From the NCBI GenBank assembly GCA_963767565.1, contig CAVYEG010000003.1, positions 1-64,000 of the forward strand: DNA of 64,000 bases, written 5' to 3'. The position numbers were made by a program, and so were the translations under genes. Every line of letters begins with the position of its first letter. Within the stretch, counting starts at the first letter, position 1. A model generated the notes under the pieces. The model was not told where the DNA came from and searched no databases. It saw nothing but the letters and a program-made list of their open reading frames with translations. This DNA comes from Palsa-504 sp963767565. Its GTDB lineage: Bacteria > Actinomycetota > Actinomycetes > Streptosporangiales > Streptosporangiaceae. Positions 48,967 to 57,895 of the stretch are shown here, in pieces.

Positions 48967-49992
48967 TCAGTCGCGTCCAACGGACTCCCCGCTCGTGAGC
49001 TCGGCTGATTCGGTGCTGGTGAACCACACCCGGCCGTCCCGGCGCCGGGCCCGCACGCCGCCCGGCAGGTCGACCCAGCGCTGCCCCCGCCAGCCGGTGA
49101 CCAGCGCGTCGATCCGCTCGACGTGCCCGGCGGTCAGGGAACCGTGCGGGCAGCCGGCCATGATGGCCGCGTCCCGCAGCACCCGGGTCCTGATCGCGGC
49201 AGGCAGCGCCCGCAGCCAGGCGGCCTCAAGCCCGGCCGGATCGGAGCAGCCCGCACGCAGGCGTCCGCTTTCGGCGAACGCCAGGTCATCGAGGCATTCG
49301 GCGTCGGCGCGCAGCTGACCGGCGGTGCGGGCCAGGGCCTCGGCCACGCCGGGGCCCAGGGCCTCCTCCAGGGCGGGCAGCGCCTGGTGCCGGACGCGGG
49401 CCCGGGCGAAACGGAAGTCGCTGTTGTGCGGATCCTGCCAGGATTCCAGGCCCAGCTCGGCGCAGGCGGCGCCGGTGGCGGCCCGGCGCACGGCCAGCAG
49501 CGGCCGGCGGTAGCGGCCGCGCCGGGCGGCCATCCCGGCCAGGGCCCGCCCGCCGGATCCGCGGGCCAGCCCGAGCAGCACCGTCTCGGCCTGGTCGTCC
49601 AGGGTGTGGCCGAGCAGGATCGCGGCCGCGCCGGTCTGCTCGGCGACCGCATCGAGGGCCCGGTACCTGGCGGCCCGGGCCGCGGCCTCGGGTCCGGCGC
49701 CAGACGGCGGCACGGTGACCGTGACGGCCCGGACCGGATCCAGCCCCAGCCGGCCGAGCGCGGCGGCCACGCAGGCCGCGCGTTCGGCGGAACCCGGCTG
49801 CAGGCCGTGGTCGACGGTAACGCCGCCGGCCCGCAGGTCAGCCCGGGGCGCCACGAAGGCCAGGGCCGCGGCGACCGCCAGCGAGTCCGCGCCGCCCGAG
49901 CACGCGGCCAGCACCAGATCGCCAGGGGCCAGATCGGAAAGACAGGCCCGCACCGCGTTGCGGACGGCCGCGACGGCGACGCCAGGGCCCAC
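48967..49992 (-). CDS. tilS: tRNA(Ile)-lysidine synthase
   Basis: About 341 residues from GTG 49992. PP-loop ATPase SGGADS near the N-terminus, GGVTVDHGLQPGS, LGHTLDDQAETVLLGLARGSG and WQDPHNSDFRFARARVRH. It converts C34 of tRNA-Ile(CAU) to lysidine, an essential step for AUA decoding. The C-terminal domain is short, as in other actinobacterial TilS. Confidence 0.93.
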   Translation of the reverse strand: MGPGVAVAAVRNAVRACLSDLAPGDLVLAACSGGADSLAVAAALAFVAPRADLRAGGVTVDHGLQPGSAERAACVAAALGRLGLDPVRAVTVTVPPSGAGPEAAARAARYRALDAVAEQTGAAAILLGHTLDDQAETVLLGLARGSGGRALAGMAARRGRYRRPLLAVRRAATGAACAELGLESWQDPHNSDFRFARARVRHQALPALEEALGPGVAEALARTAGQLRADAECLDDLAFAESGRLRAGCSDPAGLEAAWLRALPAAIRTRVLRDAAIMAGCPHGSLTAGHVERIDALVTGWRGQRWVDLPGGVRARRRDGRVWFTSTESAELTSGESVGRD

Positions 49993-49997
49993 GATGG

Positions 49998-51107
49998 TCA
50001 GGAGGCGGAACCGACCCGGTCCAGCCATTCCTGCGGGTGGGCGAACTCATCCTTGGTCGGCAGCGTCTCCGGGGAGGTCCAGACCTTGTTGAAGGTGGCC
50101 ATGCCCGCCTCGTCGACCACGGCCTTGACGAACCGGGAGCCCTCGGCGTACTGCTTCATCTTCAGGTCGATGCCGAGGATGCGCCGCAGCGTCTGCTCGA
50201 TCCGGCCGCTCGAGCCGCGCCGGGAGTTGAACCGCTCCCTGATCAAGGCCACGGTGGGCACGACCTGCGGGCCGACGGCGTCCATGACGAAGTCGCCGTG
50301 CCCCTCGACCAGGGTCATGACCGCGGTCAGCCGGTCCATGATCTCCCGCTGGCCCGGGGTGACGACCGCCTCGATGAGGCTGCCGCCGTCGCCGCCGCGG
50401 ACCGCGCCCACGGCTGCGTCGGCGGCGGCCCGCAGCCGCTGCAGGATCGCGGCCGGATCCAGCTCGGAGGCCAGCAGGAACTCAGTCATCTGGGACTGCA
50501 CGTAATCCCGCAGCCAGGGCACGGCGGTGAACTGCAGGCGGTGGGTCTCCTCGTGCAGGCACACCCAGCGCCGGAAGTCGTGCGGGTCGACGTCGAGTTC
50601 GCGCTCGATCATGACGATGTTGGGCGCGACCAGCGTGAGCCGGCCCGGCTGCTCGCCGTCCACCGGGGACGTCTCCGGCGGCAGGAACAGCTCGTACTGG
50701 CCGAGGACCCGGCCGGACAGGTAGGCCAGGATCAGCCCGGCCTGGATCCCCGTCACCCGCGATCCCACCGCGTTGATCATCGCGGCGGGCCGTGATCCGT
50801 TCCCCTGGCCCGGGGCCTTTTCCCGCAACTGGTTGACCAGCGGCTCGAGGACGACGCGGAAGCCGTCCACGTTCGCCCTGATCCAGCCGGGCCGGTCGAC
50901 CACCGCGACCCGGCCCAGCGAGCCGTCTCCGGCGGCGGACAGCCCGGTGACCTCGTAGACCGGCTGCTGGACGGCACCGGCCAGTTCGCGTAGCTCGGTA
51001 ACGGTGCGCCGGGCCTCAGCCAGGCTCACCTGCGGCCCGGGGCGGGCCCACCGGGTACCGGTGGAGATGGCCAGGTCCCAGTCGATCATCTGCTGCGTGG
51101 TGCTCAC
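49998..51107 (-). CDS. Zinc-dependent metalloprotease-like protein (DUF2342)
   Basis: 369 residues from GTG 51107. Zincin motif HEETH in WVCLHEETHRLQF and a downstream Glu-rich helix (VEGHGDFVMDA) fit the minimal gluzincin family annotated as coenzyme F420 biosynthesis-associated or DUF2342. The family is found between dacB and tilS in actinobacteria (Rv3626c). The protein substrate is unknown. tilS starts 5 bp after it. Confidence 0.88.
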   Translation of the reverse strand: MSTTQQMIDWDLAISTGTRWARPGPQVSLAEARRTVTELRELAGAVQQPVYEVTGLSAAGDGSLGRVAVVDRPGWIRANVDGFRVVLEPLVNQLREKAPGQGNGSRPAAMINAVGSRVTGIQAGLILAYLSGRVLGQYELFLPPETSPVDGEQPGRLTLVAPNIVMIERELDVDPHDFRRWVCLHEETHRLQFTAVPWLRDYVQSQMTEFLLASELDPAAILQRLRAAADAAVGAVRGGDGGSLIEAVVTPGQREIMDRLTAVMTLVEGHGDFVMDAVGPQVVPTVALIRERFNSRRGSSGRIEQTLRRILGIDLKMKQYAEGSRFVKAVVDEAGMATFNKVWTSPETLPTKDEFAHPQEWLDRVGSAS

Positions 51108-51231
51108 GGCGCTCCATTCAACGGCTCGTGTTACTCGCTCTGCGCTGCGATCTGCCCCGGCTGACGCCGTCCAACCGCATGCGCCGAGGTGACCGGCCAG
51201 TGCTGCCTGGCCCGTTCCGAATAACACTCAC

Positions 51232-52698
51232 TCACAATCCAACCGTACGTGGTCCGGATGGCAGCCGTAACCGGCAGCCGCATCCCGCCAGCGCGCCCGC
51301 GGCCGCGTCGATGGCCGCCGCCGCCGCCTCCAGCATCCCGGCCGACGGGATCTGGTCGGCCATCAGGGCGAAGACCAGCACCCGGCCGCTGGCGTCGAAG
51401 GCCAGCCCGGCCAGGGCGGTTACCGTGCTCAGGTTGCCGGTCTTGGCCCGGACCGACCCGACCGCCGCGCCGGTGATGCCGCTGAACACGCTCTCGCCGC
51501 CGGACAGCGTGCCGGAGAAGCCGGCCACCGGCAGGCCGGCCAGCAGCGGGCGCAGGCCCGGGCGGGCCACGGCCAGTTCCAGGATCTGCACCAGCGTGCC
51601 CGGCGCGATCGCGTCGTGCGGCGACAGGCCGCTGCCGTCGACCATGCTGATACCGCCGCTGACCCCGAGCCGCCGCAGCGCCTTGATGACCGCCTGGGCC
51701 CCCCCGCTGAACGAGGCCGGCCCGCCGCTGGCCAGCGCGACCTGGCGGGCCAGGTTCTCGGCGATCACGTTGTTGCTCTCCTGCAGCATCTGCTCGACCA
51801 TGGCCGACAGCGGCGGTGAGGTCACGCTGGCCAGGACGGCGGCCTGGCCCGGGGCGGTCTGCGCGGCCGGAGATCCGGTGACGTGGACGCCGTCGGCCGC
51901 GAGCAGGGCGGCGAACGACGCAGCGGCCTGGCCGGCCGGATCGGTGCTGCGGGGCCGCAGGTTGTACGGGTCGTCGGAGTCCTCGGGCAGGCCCGCCGGG
52001 GTCAGCCGCCCCTGGTCCACCTCGAGCGGGACGATCGAGGTGGCGTCGCCGGTGCTGACGTAGGCGGCCGGCCAGCCGGGCGCGAGCAGGGGCCCGGTGT
52101 ACAGCGAGGTGTCGTAGGACAGGCTTACCGTCCGGCGCCCCTGGGCCTGCAGCGCCCGTGCGGTGGCGGCGGCCAGGCTGGCCAGGGTGGCCGGCCGGGG
52201 ATAGTCCTGAGCCGGGAACTGGTTGACGGCCAGCGTCGGGTCACCGCCGCCGACCAGGATGATGCTGTCCGCCGTGGCCCCGCGGACCACCCGGGTGGTG
52301 AACCTGGCCCCGGCGCCGAGCGTCGCGAGGGCGGCGGCGGCGGTGGCCAGCTTGGCGGTGGAGGCGGGCGTGGCGAGGCGGCTCCCGGCTTCGGACAGCA
52401 GCACGCGCCCGGTGGACGGGTCCGCGATCATGACCGACACCTGCGGGCCGAGCGCGGCCGCGGACAGCGGCCCGGCCAGCGCCGACCGCAGGCCGCTGGC
52501 GGTGGGCAGCGCTCCGCCCCTGGTGCCGGCGGTCAGGACGGCACCGCCGCCCACGACCGGTCCGTCGGCCACCGAGGCCACCTTCAGCGCCGCCAGCCGG
52601 GGCGGCAGCATGCGGACCACAGCCAGGCCGGCCACCAGCGTGAACACGTTGATCACGGCGAGCGTCAGCAGGGCCGCGACCCGGGTGCGGCGCACCAT
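51232..52698 (-). CDS. dacB: D-alanyl-D-alanine carboxypeptidase/endopeptidase (PBP4, S13)
   Basis: 488 residues. N-terminal membrane anchor or uncleaved signal (~7-30), then a penicillin-binding domain with SxxK Ser113-Lys116 (PASTAKL), SxN in LQESNNVIAENLAR and KTG in RAKTGNLSTVTAL. The inserted domain between SxxK and SxN is typical of class C PBPs. Trims or cleaves peptidoglycan stem peptides outside the membrane. Divergent from ppa. Confidence 0.92.
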   Translation of the reverse strand: MVRRTRVAALLTLAVINVFTLVAGLAVVRMLPPRLAALKVASVADGPVVGGGAVLTAGTRGGALPTASGLRSALAGPLSAAALGPQVSVMIADPSTGRVLLSEAGSRLATPASTAKLATAAAALATLGAGARFTTRVVRGATADSIILVGGGDPTLAVNQFPAQDYPRPATLASLAAATARALQAQGRRTVSLSYDTSLYTGPLLAPGWPAAYVSTGDATSIVPLEVDQGRLTPAGLPEDSDDPYNLRPRSTDPAGQAAASFAALLAADGVHVTGSPAAQTAPGQAAVLASVTSPPLSAMVEQMLQESNNVIAENLARQVALASGGPASFSGGAQAVIKALRRLGVSGGISMVDGSGLSPHDAIAPGTLVQILELAVARPGLRPLLAGLPVAGFSGTLSGGESVFSGITGAAVGSVRAKTGNLSTVTALAGLAFDASGRVLVFALMADQIPSAGMLEAAAAAIDAAAGALAGCGCRLRLPSGPRTVGL

Positions 52699-52777
52699 GA
52701 CCTACCACCTCGCGTGAAGTTCGCCGGTGATTGCGGAGACAATGGAGTTAATCACCCGGATCGGGCTGGAGCGAACC

Positions 52778-53347
52778 ATGGACGTCGAGGTTGTCATCGA
52801 GATCCCCAAGGGGCAGCGCAACAAGTACGAGATGGACCACGCCGCCGGGCGCATCCGGCTGGACCGCATGCTGTTCACCTCGACCAGGTACCCGTCCGAC
52901 TACGGGTACATCGAGGACACCCTGGCCGACGACGGGGACCCGCTCGACGTGCTCGTGCTGCTTGAGGAGCCGACCTTCCCCGGCTGCCTGATCACGTGCC
53001 GGGTCATCGGGATGTTCCGCATGCGGGACGAGAAGGGCCTGGACGACAAGATCCTGGCCGTGCCGGCCACCGACCCGCGGATGGAGCACCTGCGCGACAT
53101 CCATCACGTGCCGGAGTTCGACCGGCTGGAAATCCAGCATTTCTTCGAGGTGTACAAGGAACTCGAGCCAGGCAAGTCGGTCCAGGGCGCCTCGTGGGCG
53201 GACCGGGCCGCGGCCGAGGCCGAGGTCGAGGAGAGCCGGAAGCGGCTGGTCGCCTCCGGCGAGCACTTACCGGTCGCGGCCGGGCGTCACCAGGGCAGCG
53301 TTGCCAGCCCCCGTATCGCGCCGGTCGTAGTGCCACGAACACCATAA
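52778..53347 (+). CDS. ppa: Inorganic pyrophosphatase
   Basis: 189 residues from ATG 52778 (MDVEVVIEIPKGQRNKYEMD), about 25 longer than usual at the C-terminus. Signature DYGYIEDTLADDGDPLDVLV with the Mg-binding Asp residues, EKGLDDKILAVP and HFFEVYKELEPGK. Family I soluble enzyme hydrolysing pyrophosphate. The C-terminal extra part (after RLVASGEH) is basic and unconserved. Confidence 0.93.
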   Translation: MDVEVVIEIPKGQRNKYEMDHAAGRIRLDRMLFTSTRYPSDYGYIEDTLADDGDPLDVLVLLEEPTFPGCLITCRVIGMFRMRDEKGLDDKILAVPATDPRMEHLRDIHHVPEFDRLEIQHFFEVYKELEPGKSVQGASWADRAAAEAEVEESRKRLVASGEHLPVAAGRHQGSVASPRIAPVVVPRTP

Positions 53348-53417
53348 GACCAGGTATGGGCATGCGGTACCGTGGGGCGGGGTCGCCGACCGGCGGACAG
53401 GATGGGGGTTCCTGACG

Positions 53418-54143
53418 GTGCCGCGCTACGGAAGAGTCGTCGTCAAGCTCAGCGGCGAGGCGCTCGCCGGGACAGCCAGCACGGGGGTTGATCCGGCTAG
53501 CCTGTACCGGGTCGCGGAGGAGGTTCTGTCCGTACGCGACCTGGGCGTCCAGGTGGCGGTGGTCGTCGGCGGCGGGAATTACTTCCGCGGCCGGATGGCC
53601 GACGGCTGGGGCATCAGCCGGGCCGAGGCCGACAACATCGGGATGCTCGGCACCATCATGAACGCGCTGATGCTCCGCGGTGCGCTCACGGCCAGGACCG
53701 ACATCGACATCCGGGTCATGACCGCGGTGCCGATCCACAGCGTGGCCGAGCCGTTCATCAGGCTCCGCGCCGCGCACCACCTGGAACGCGGCCTGATCGT
53801 GCTGCTGGCCGGCGGCATCGGCCAGCCCTACGTGACCACCGACTACCCGGCCGTGCAGCGGGCCCTGGAACTGGACGCCGACGCCCTGCTGGTAGCCAAG
53901 CGCGGGGTCGACGGGGTCTATGACAGCGACCCGAACGTCAATCCCGACGCCGTGCGCTACAGCAGGCTCACCTATGACGAGGCACTGGCCGCGGGCGTTC
54001 GGATCATGGATACCAGTGCCTTCGTGCTGGCCAATGAGCAGGCCCTGACCATGCACGTCTTCGACGTGGCCGCCGCGGGCGTGATGCGCAAGATCTGCGA
54101 GGGCGCCGAGCTGGGCACCCGGATCAGCGTCAAGCCGAGCTGA
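53418..54143 (+). CDS. pyrH: UMP kinase (PyrH-like)
   Basis: 241 residues from GTG 53418. Amino-acid-kinase fold: VVVKLSGEALAG, VVVGGGNYFRGR, ADNIGMLGTIMNALML, LLAGGIGQPYVTTD and ADALLVAKRGVDGVYDSDP. Phosphorylates UMP to UDP. It lies next to ppa rather than in the usual tsf-pyrH-frr cluster, so it may be a second copy; that cluster is outside this window. 70 bp after ppa, same strand. Confidence 0.87.
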   Translation: MPRYGRVVVKLSGEALAGTASTGVDPASLYRVAEEVLSVRDLGVQVAVVVGGGNYFRGRMADGWGISRAEADNIGMLGTIMNALMLRGALTARTDIDIRVMTAVPIHSVAEPFIRLRAAHHLERGLIVLLAGGIGQPYVTTDYPAVQRALELDADALLVAKRGVDGVYDSDPNVNPDAVRYSRLTYDEALAAGVRIMDTSAFVLANEQALTMHVFDVAAAGVMRKICEGAELGTRISVKPS

Positions 54144-54191
54144 GCCGCGGGTTCCTGGCGCGGGCCGCCTAACCTCGGACCGGGGCTGCGG

Positions 54192-54731
54192 TCATGAGGT
54201 GGGGATCCAGTAGCGGACCTTGCCGCCGCCCTGGTCCGCCAGGACGCCGCCGTTGGCCTCGATCACCCGGTGCGAGGCCAGATTGTCCTCATCGCACGTG
54301 AGCAACGCCTGGTCGATGCCGAGCGAACGGGCCACGGGCAGCACGGCGGCCAGCATGGCGGTGGCGTGCCCGCGCTGCCGGGCCGACGGCCGGATGTCAT
54401 AGCCGATGTGGCCGCCGATCGCCCGCAGGCTGGCCGTAAGCCGGTGGCGGACCGATATCCGTCCCAGGTATTCGTCCCCGTCGACCCACCACAGCGTGGT
54501 CTGCGGCACGCGTCCCTGCGGGCGCGGCGATTGCTCCTGCGCCTGAAGCTCCAGCTGCCGCAGGTAACGCGCGAACTCGGCCGGGTCGGCCCACCGGCCC
54601 GCGTACGCGCGGATGGCATGACCAGTCTCGCTGTCATCGAGCGGTCCGCCGCCGCCTTCGGCCTGGAACTCCGCCATCGCGGCCAGGAATGAGCGGTGGA
54701 CGCGAGGATCAGGCGGGATCAGCTCGGGCAC
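54192..54731 (-). CDS. GNAT family N-acetyltransferase
   Basis: 179 residues from GTG 54731. Acetyl-CoA motif A: GHIGYDIRPSARQRGHATAM; then ALLTCDEDNLASHRVIEANGG and the C-terminal KVRYWIP. This is the subgroup of small-molecule or ribosomal-protein acetyltransferases with unknown substrate. Convergent with the pyrH-like gene. Confidence 0.85.
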   Translation of the reverse strand: MPELIPPDPRVHRSFLAAMAEFQAEGGGGPLDDSETGHAIRAYAGRWADPAEFARYLRQLELQAQEQSPRPQGRVPQTTLWWVDGDEYLGRISVRHRLTASLRAIGGHIGYDIRPSARQRGHATAMLAAVLPVARSLGIDQALLTCDEDNLASHRVIEANGGVLADQGGGKVRYWIPTS

Positions 54732-54874
54732 ACGACCAGTCCTACCTCGGGCTGCGGGCGAGTGCACGCCGATTTGCGCCCGCGTGCTGGTGCCGGCCAG
54801 AGCTGCCGGCTCGTGCGTGCCGCCTGGGCGGGCCGGGTCGGCCGGCGCTTGACGCGCTCGCTTCGCGGCGTGCG

Positions 54875-55336
54875 TCAGGTGAGCGGTACCCGAATGCGGT
54901 GATCGGGGCGGCCGTCCTTGGCGAGAATCCAGTGCGCATCGGCGGTAGCCCGGTAGAGCCGCAGCCCCGCGCCGGGCCTGACGTCCTCACTCGCCCATTC
55001 CGGGCCGCCGTGCACGACCGAACGGCGGGAGAACGCCTCGATCCCCCGGCTGATCTCGGCGCCGTCCTCGAGCAGTTCCGCGACCGCGGACATGTACACG
55101 CCTTGCCCCGTGCCGATCTCCACCCGTGAGTCGAAGACGACGATGCCCACCTCGGGCCGCACCGCGATGTTGCCGGAATGCGTCACCTCAGGGGAGGAGA
55201 CCCAGAAGAACTCGGCCAAGCCGATGTGCGCGAAGTAGACGGGCGAGCTCCACGGCCGTCCCGCCGCATCGGCGGTGGCCATGACGAGGTAGCGGCTGGC
55301 CTGGATGATGTCCGTTACCGTCTGTGCGGCGTCCAT
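54875..55336 (-). CDS. Pyridoxamine 5'-phosphate oxidase-like flavin-binding protein
   Basis: 153 residues from ATG 55336 (ATG 55372 would overlap the upstream gene). Split-barrel fold: SRYLVMATADAAGRPWSSPV, EFFWVSSPEVTHSGNIAVRP, VGIVVFDSRVEIGTGQGVYM. Probably binds FMN or F420; reaction unknown. One base after the stop of the following gene on the same strand, so co-transcribed. Confidence 0.82.
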   Translation of the reverse strand: MDAAQTVTDIIQASRYLVMATADAAGRPWSSPVYFAHIGLAEFFWVSSPEVTHSGNIAVRPEVGIVVFDSRVEIGTGQGVYMSAVAELLEDGAEISRGIEAFSRRSVVHGGPEWASEDVRPGAGLRLYRATADAHWILAKDGRPDHRIRVPLT

Positions 55337-55337
55337 G

Positions 55338-55826
55338 TCAGCCGGCCCGGCGGTAGGTGAGGTCGAAGTCATGCTCCCAGCCTGCGTCTCCGGCGCGCTT
55401 CTCCCAGGCGCCGCTGATGGTGTTCCCGTCCGGGCTGAAGGTGCCGGCGAAGCGCTGCCGGAAGTCCAGGGGCGAGAAGTCGGGCGATTCTCGCGTGAGC
55501 GTCCACACCCCGTCGGCGAAGGTCATCGCGTACAGGCGCACCACGCCGCGGGAGTCGTAGTAATGCTGCGTGTATGCGCCGGTCGCCGGATCGACGCTGA
55601 CGATGGCCAGGCTGCCGGGTGCCTCGGGGACCGGAACTTCGGTGCGCTGCAGCAGGAACTGTCCGTCCAGGGCCCATTCGAACCGGCTGCGCGCCTGCGG
55701 GCCTTCCTGGCTGGCGGTGGACGGTGCCAGCTCGCCGTCGGGGAAACGGGCCGCCAGGACCCATTCACCGACGAAGACATCCAGGCGCGCTCGCGCCGCT
55801 GATCCGTTTTCGGTCACGATGATCAC
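55338..55826 (-). CDS. DUF1579-like lipocalin-fold protein
   Basis: 162 residues: LDVFVGEWVLAARFPDGELA, RFEWALDGQFLLQRTEVP, YTQHYYDSRGVVRLYAMTF and GTFSPDGNTISGAWEKR. The pattern is that of small calycin-like beta-barrels of DUF1579 type common in actinobacteria; a ligand is not known. First gene of a two-gene transcript with the flavin-binding protein. Confidence 0.75.
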   Translation of the reverse strand: MIIVTENGSAARARLDVFVGEWVLAARFPDGELAPSTASQEGPQARSRFEWALDGQFLLQRTEVPVPEAPGSLAIVSVDPATGAYTQHYYDSRGVVRLYAMTFADGVWTLTRESPDFSPLDFRQRFAGTFSPDGNTISGAWEKRAGDAGWEHDFDLTYRRAG

Positions 55827-56109
55827 TTCCGCTCTCGTGGACGGTCATAGGTCACTCTCATCGATTGAAACGACGACGGGGCCGCCGGCTCATCGCGTTC
55901 TCAGCCCGGCCTGGAGCGGGCCGCCCGACCAGGGCATGGCGCGTCTGCGGATTGCCCCACGCTAGGGTCTGTCGCGTGGATCCGGTCGTCGTGTCACCGC
56001 TGTCGGCGCCCTGGCTGCGGTGGGCTCGGTCATCACCGCAGCGGGCGAAGCTGCGCGCATCCGCGACCTGGAGACGCAGGTATGCGGTGTACCAGCCGAT
56101 GGGAGCGTG

Positions 56110-56553
56110 ATGTCTGCCCGATTCCAGTTCGTCATCGACTGCCAGGACCCCGAGCTGCTGGCCCGCTTCTGGGCGGCTGCGCTGGGATACGTGCTTGAAC
56201 CGCCCCCCGAAGGGTTCGCGACCTGGGACGACTGGCGGCGCGACATCGGGCTTCCCGAAAGCGAGCTGGGAATCGGCGCGGACAGCATCGTCGATCCCGA
56301 CGGTGACGGCCCCCGTATCTGGTTCCATGTGATGCCGGAGGCCAAGGTGGTCAAGAACCGCCTCCACCTCGACATCCACGTCAGCGGCAGCCGTTCGGAC
56401 CCGCTCGCCACCCGCATGCAGCGAGTCGACGCCGAGGCCAGGCGGCTGACGGATCTCGGGGCCACGTCCACCGGAGCCCTGAGCGAGGACGGCCTCGATC
56501 ACTACGCGGTGGGGATGAAGGACCCCGAGGGCAACGAGTTCGACATCAACTGA
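56110..56553 (+). CDS. VOC family (glyoxalase-like) protein
   Basis: 147 residues from ATG 56110. Two beta-alpha-beta-beta-beta modules: FQFVIDCQDPELLARFWAAA, LGYVLEPPPEG, then RLHLDIHV and MKDPEGNEFDIN. Resembles the actinobacterial glyoxalase/bleomycin-resistance type with a metal site formed by His and Glu. Substrate unknown. Converges with the next gene, 12 bp apart. Confidence 0.87.
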   Translation: MSARFQFVIDCQDPELLARFWAAALGYVLEPPPEGFATWDDWRRDIGLPESELGIGADSIVDPDGDGPRIWFHVMPEAKVVKNRLHLDIHVSGSRSDPLATRMQRVDAEARRLTDLGATSTGALSEDGLDHYAVGMKDPEGNEFDIN

Positions 56554-56565
56554 CGGCTGTTGCTG

Positions 56566-57075
56566 TCAGCCCTGATCGGGAGAGCGGGTGGCCGGTGGCT
56601 TGTGCGGCAGGTCGAGGTCCATGGTCAGAGACCTCACGGCGAAGCCATGGTGAGCGTAGAAGCGCCGGGCGCCGTCGTTGGCGGCATACGCCGTCACCGT
56701 GGCCCGCTGCGCGCCTTTCTCGGCGGCCCACGCGAGGAATGCCGTCACGAGCTGCTCGCCGACGCCACGGTTGCGGTGGGCTGGATATACGTGGACGCTT
56801 TCCAGGTCGGCCACCCGGATGGGATGCACGCTGCCGGGGCCGCTGACGCGCCCGACCAGATGGCCCGCTACCTCGTTGTCGTCACGCGCGAGCATGACCA
56901 GGTTGCCGCTATCCGCGAGGAGCAACGTGTAGTACGCGATGCCGTTCTCGGCGGCCCAGCGCAGATTGGTGGCAGCGGCGTTATGCGCTCCGGCATCTGC
57001 GGCGAAGAGGGCATCGACCGAGGCGACGATCGCAGGGAGATCATCGCTCGTAGCTGTGCTGATCCGGATCGTCAC
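56566..57075 (-). CDS. GNAT family N-acetyltransferase
   Basis: 169 residues: MTIRISTATSDDLPAIVASV, VAGHLVGRVSGPG, ESVHVYPAHRNRGVGEQLV with the acetyl-CoA loop, and ARRFYAHHGFAVRS. Unknown substrate. It is the last core gene before the tRNA-Gly-linked insertions. Confidence 0.87.
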   Translation of the reverse strand: MTIRISTATSDDLPAIVASVDALFAADAGAHNAAATNLRWAAENGIAYYTLLLADSGNLVMLARDDNEVAGHLVGRVSGPGSVHPIRVADLESVHVYPAHRNRGVGEQLVTAFLAWAAEKGAQRATVTAYAANDGARRFYAHHGFAVRSLTMDLDLPHKPPATRSPDQG

Positions 57076-57357
57076 CCGGCAACCCTATCGAGGCGTGCGG
57101 TAGCGCAGTTCTCCAGCCCGTTCCCAAGTTCTGGGCGGCCCGCTTCTCGTGGCTCCAGCTGGACCCTCGACTCGTCGTTTAGAGGGTCGGTTTGCGCCGC
57201 GAGTCAACCAGCCTGTTCGCAGGTCAGCCGCTGTACCGGTGATCCGGGAGTGACTGCCGGACTGGGATCTCGGCCCGTACCTATGACTCCATGATGCGCC
57301 GCCAGTACGGGATCCCTCGGTGACCGTAGCTAGCCTGTCACCTGGGCTCTCACCATA

Positions 57358-57401
57358 TGGAGCGGGTGACGGGAATCGAACCCGCACTGTCAGCTTGGGA
57401 A
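57358..57401 (-). repeat. Copy 1 of the tRNA-Gly 3' half: distal att site
   Basis: 44 bp identical to the last part of tRNA-Gly(CCC) including the encoded CCA (complement of tgg at 57358-57360) and the T arm, ending in the anticodon loop at cttgggaa. Then the sequence diverges. It lacks the 5' half and is not a tRNA. Its identity to 59484-59527 and 62718-62761 suggests a site left by integration of an element into the tRNA gene. Confidence 0.85.
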
Positions 57402-57895
57402 TTGGACAGATCATCGTCCGTAACGCCGTTGACCAGCCGACTTCGTTGACCGCCACTACCCGTGATTGACCGCCCGTCACCCTGACTGACCGGACGTTAA
57501 TTGCGCGGGCCATGCGATCGCCCGTGCCGCATGTTGCAGGGGATGGCCCGCGTCTGTCCGGGCAGGCTGCTGCCTGGCCCTGGTTTGTGCCCGGAGGCGG
57601 CGCTGAGGCTCCGCGGTCAATGGTGGCCGAAGGCCATTTCTGAAGGAAACGCGGAGCGCCATTGACGGTGGAGGGGTGCCGCCGCACACTCAGCGGGCCG
57701 TCCCCGGACCTATGCCCAGCCGCGCTCAACCGTGCGGCCGGACACAAGGACGGCTCCACATCCTTGGTGATCTGTGCGCTAGCTCCATGTTCAGCCGTAA
57801 CGTTACCGGAACGGCGCGAGTGTAGCGTGCGGTTCGTGGGTGAGATGCAGCCAGCGCCCAGGCCGATGGTCTTGATCGGCGGGTGGGGAATCCGG
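57402..57895. other. Non-coding stretch in the left element
   Basis: 494 bp between the distal att copy and the membrane-protein start. No supported ORF; a short inverted repeat (gtcaatgg near 57618 and ccattgac near 57659) is present, of unclear meaning. Confidence 0.4.
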
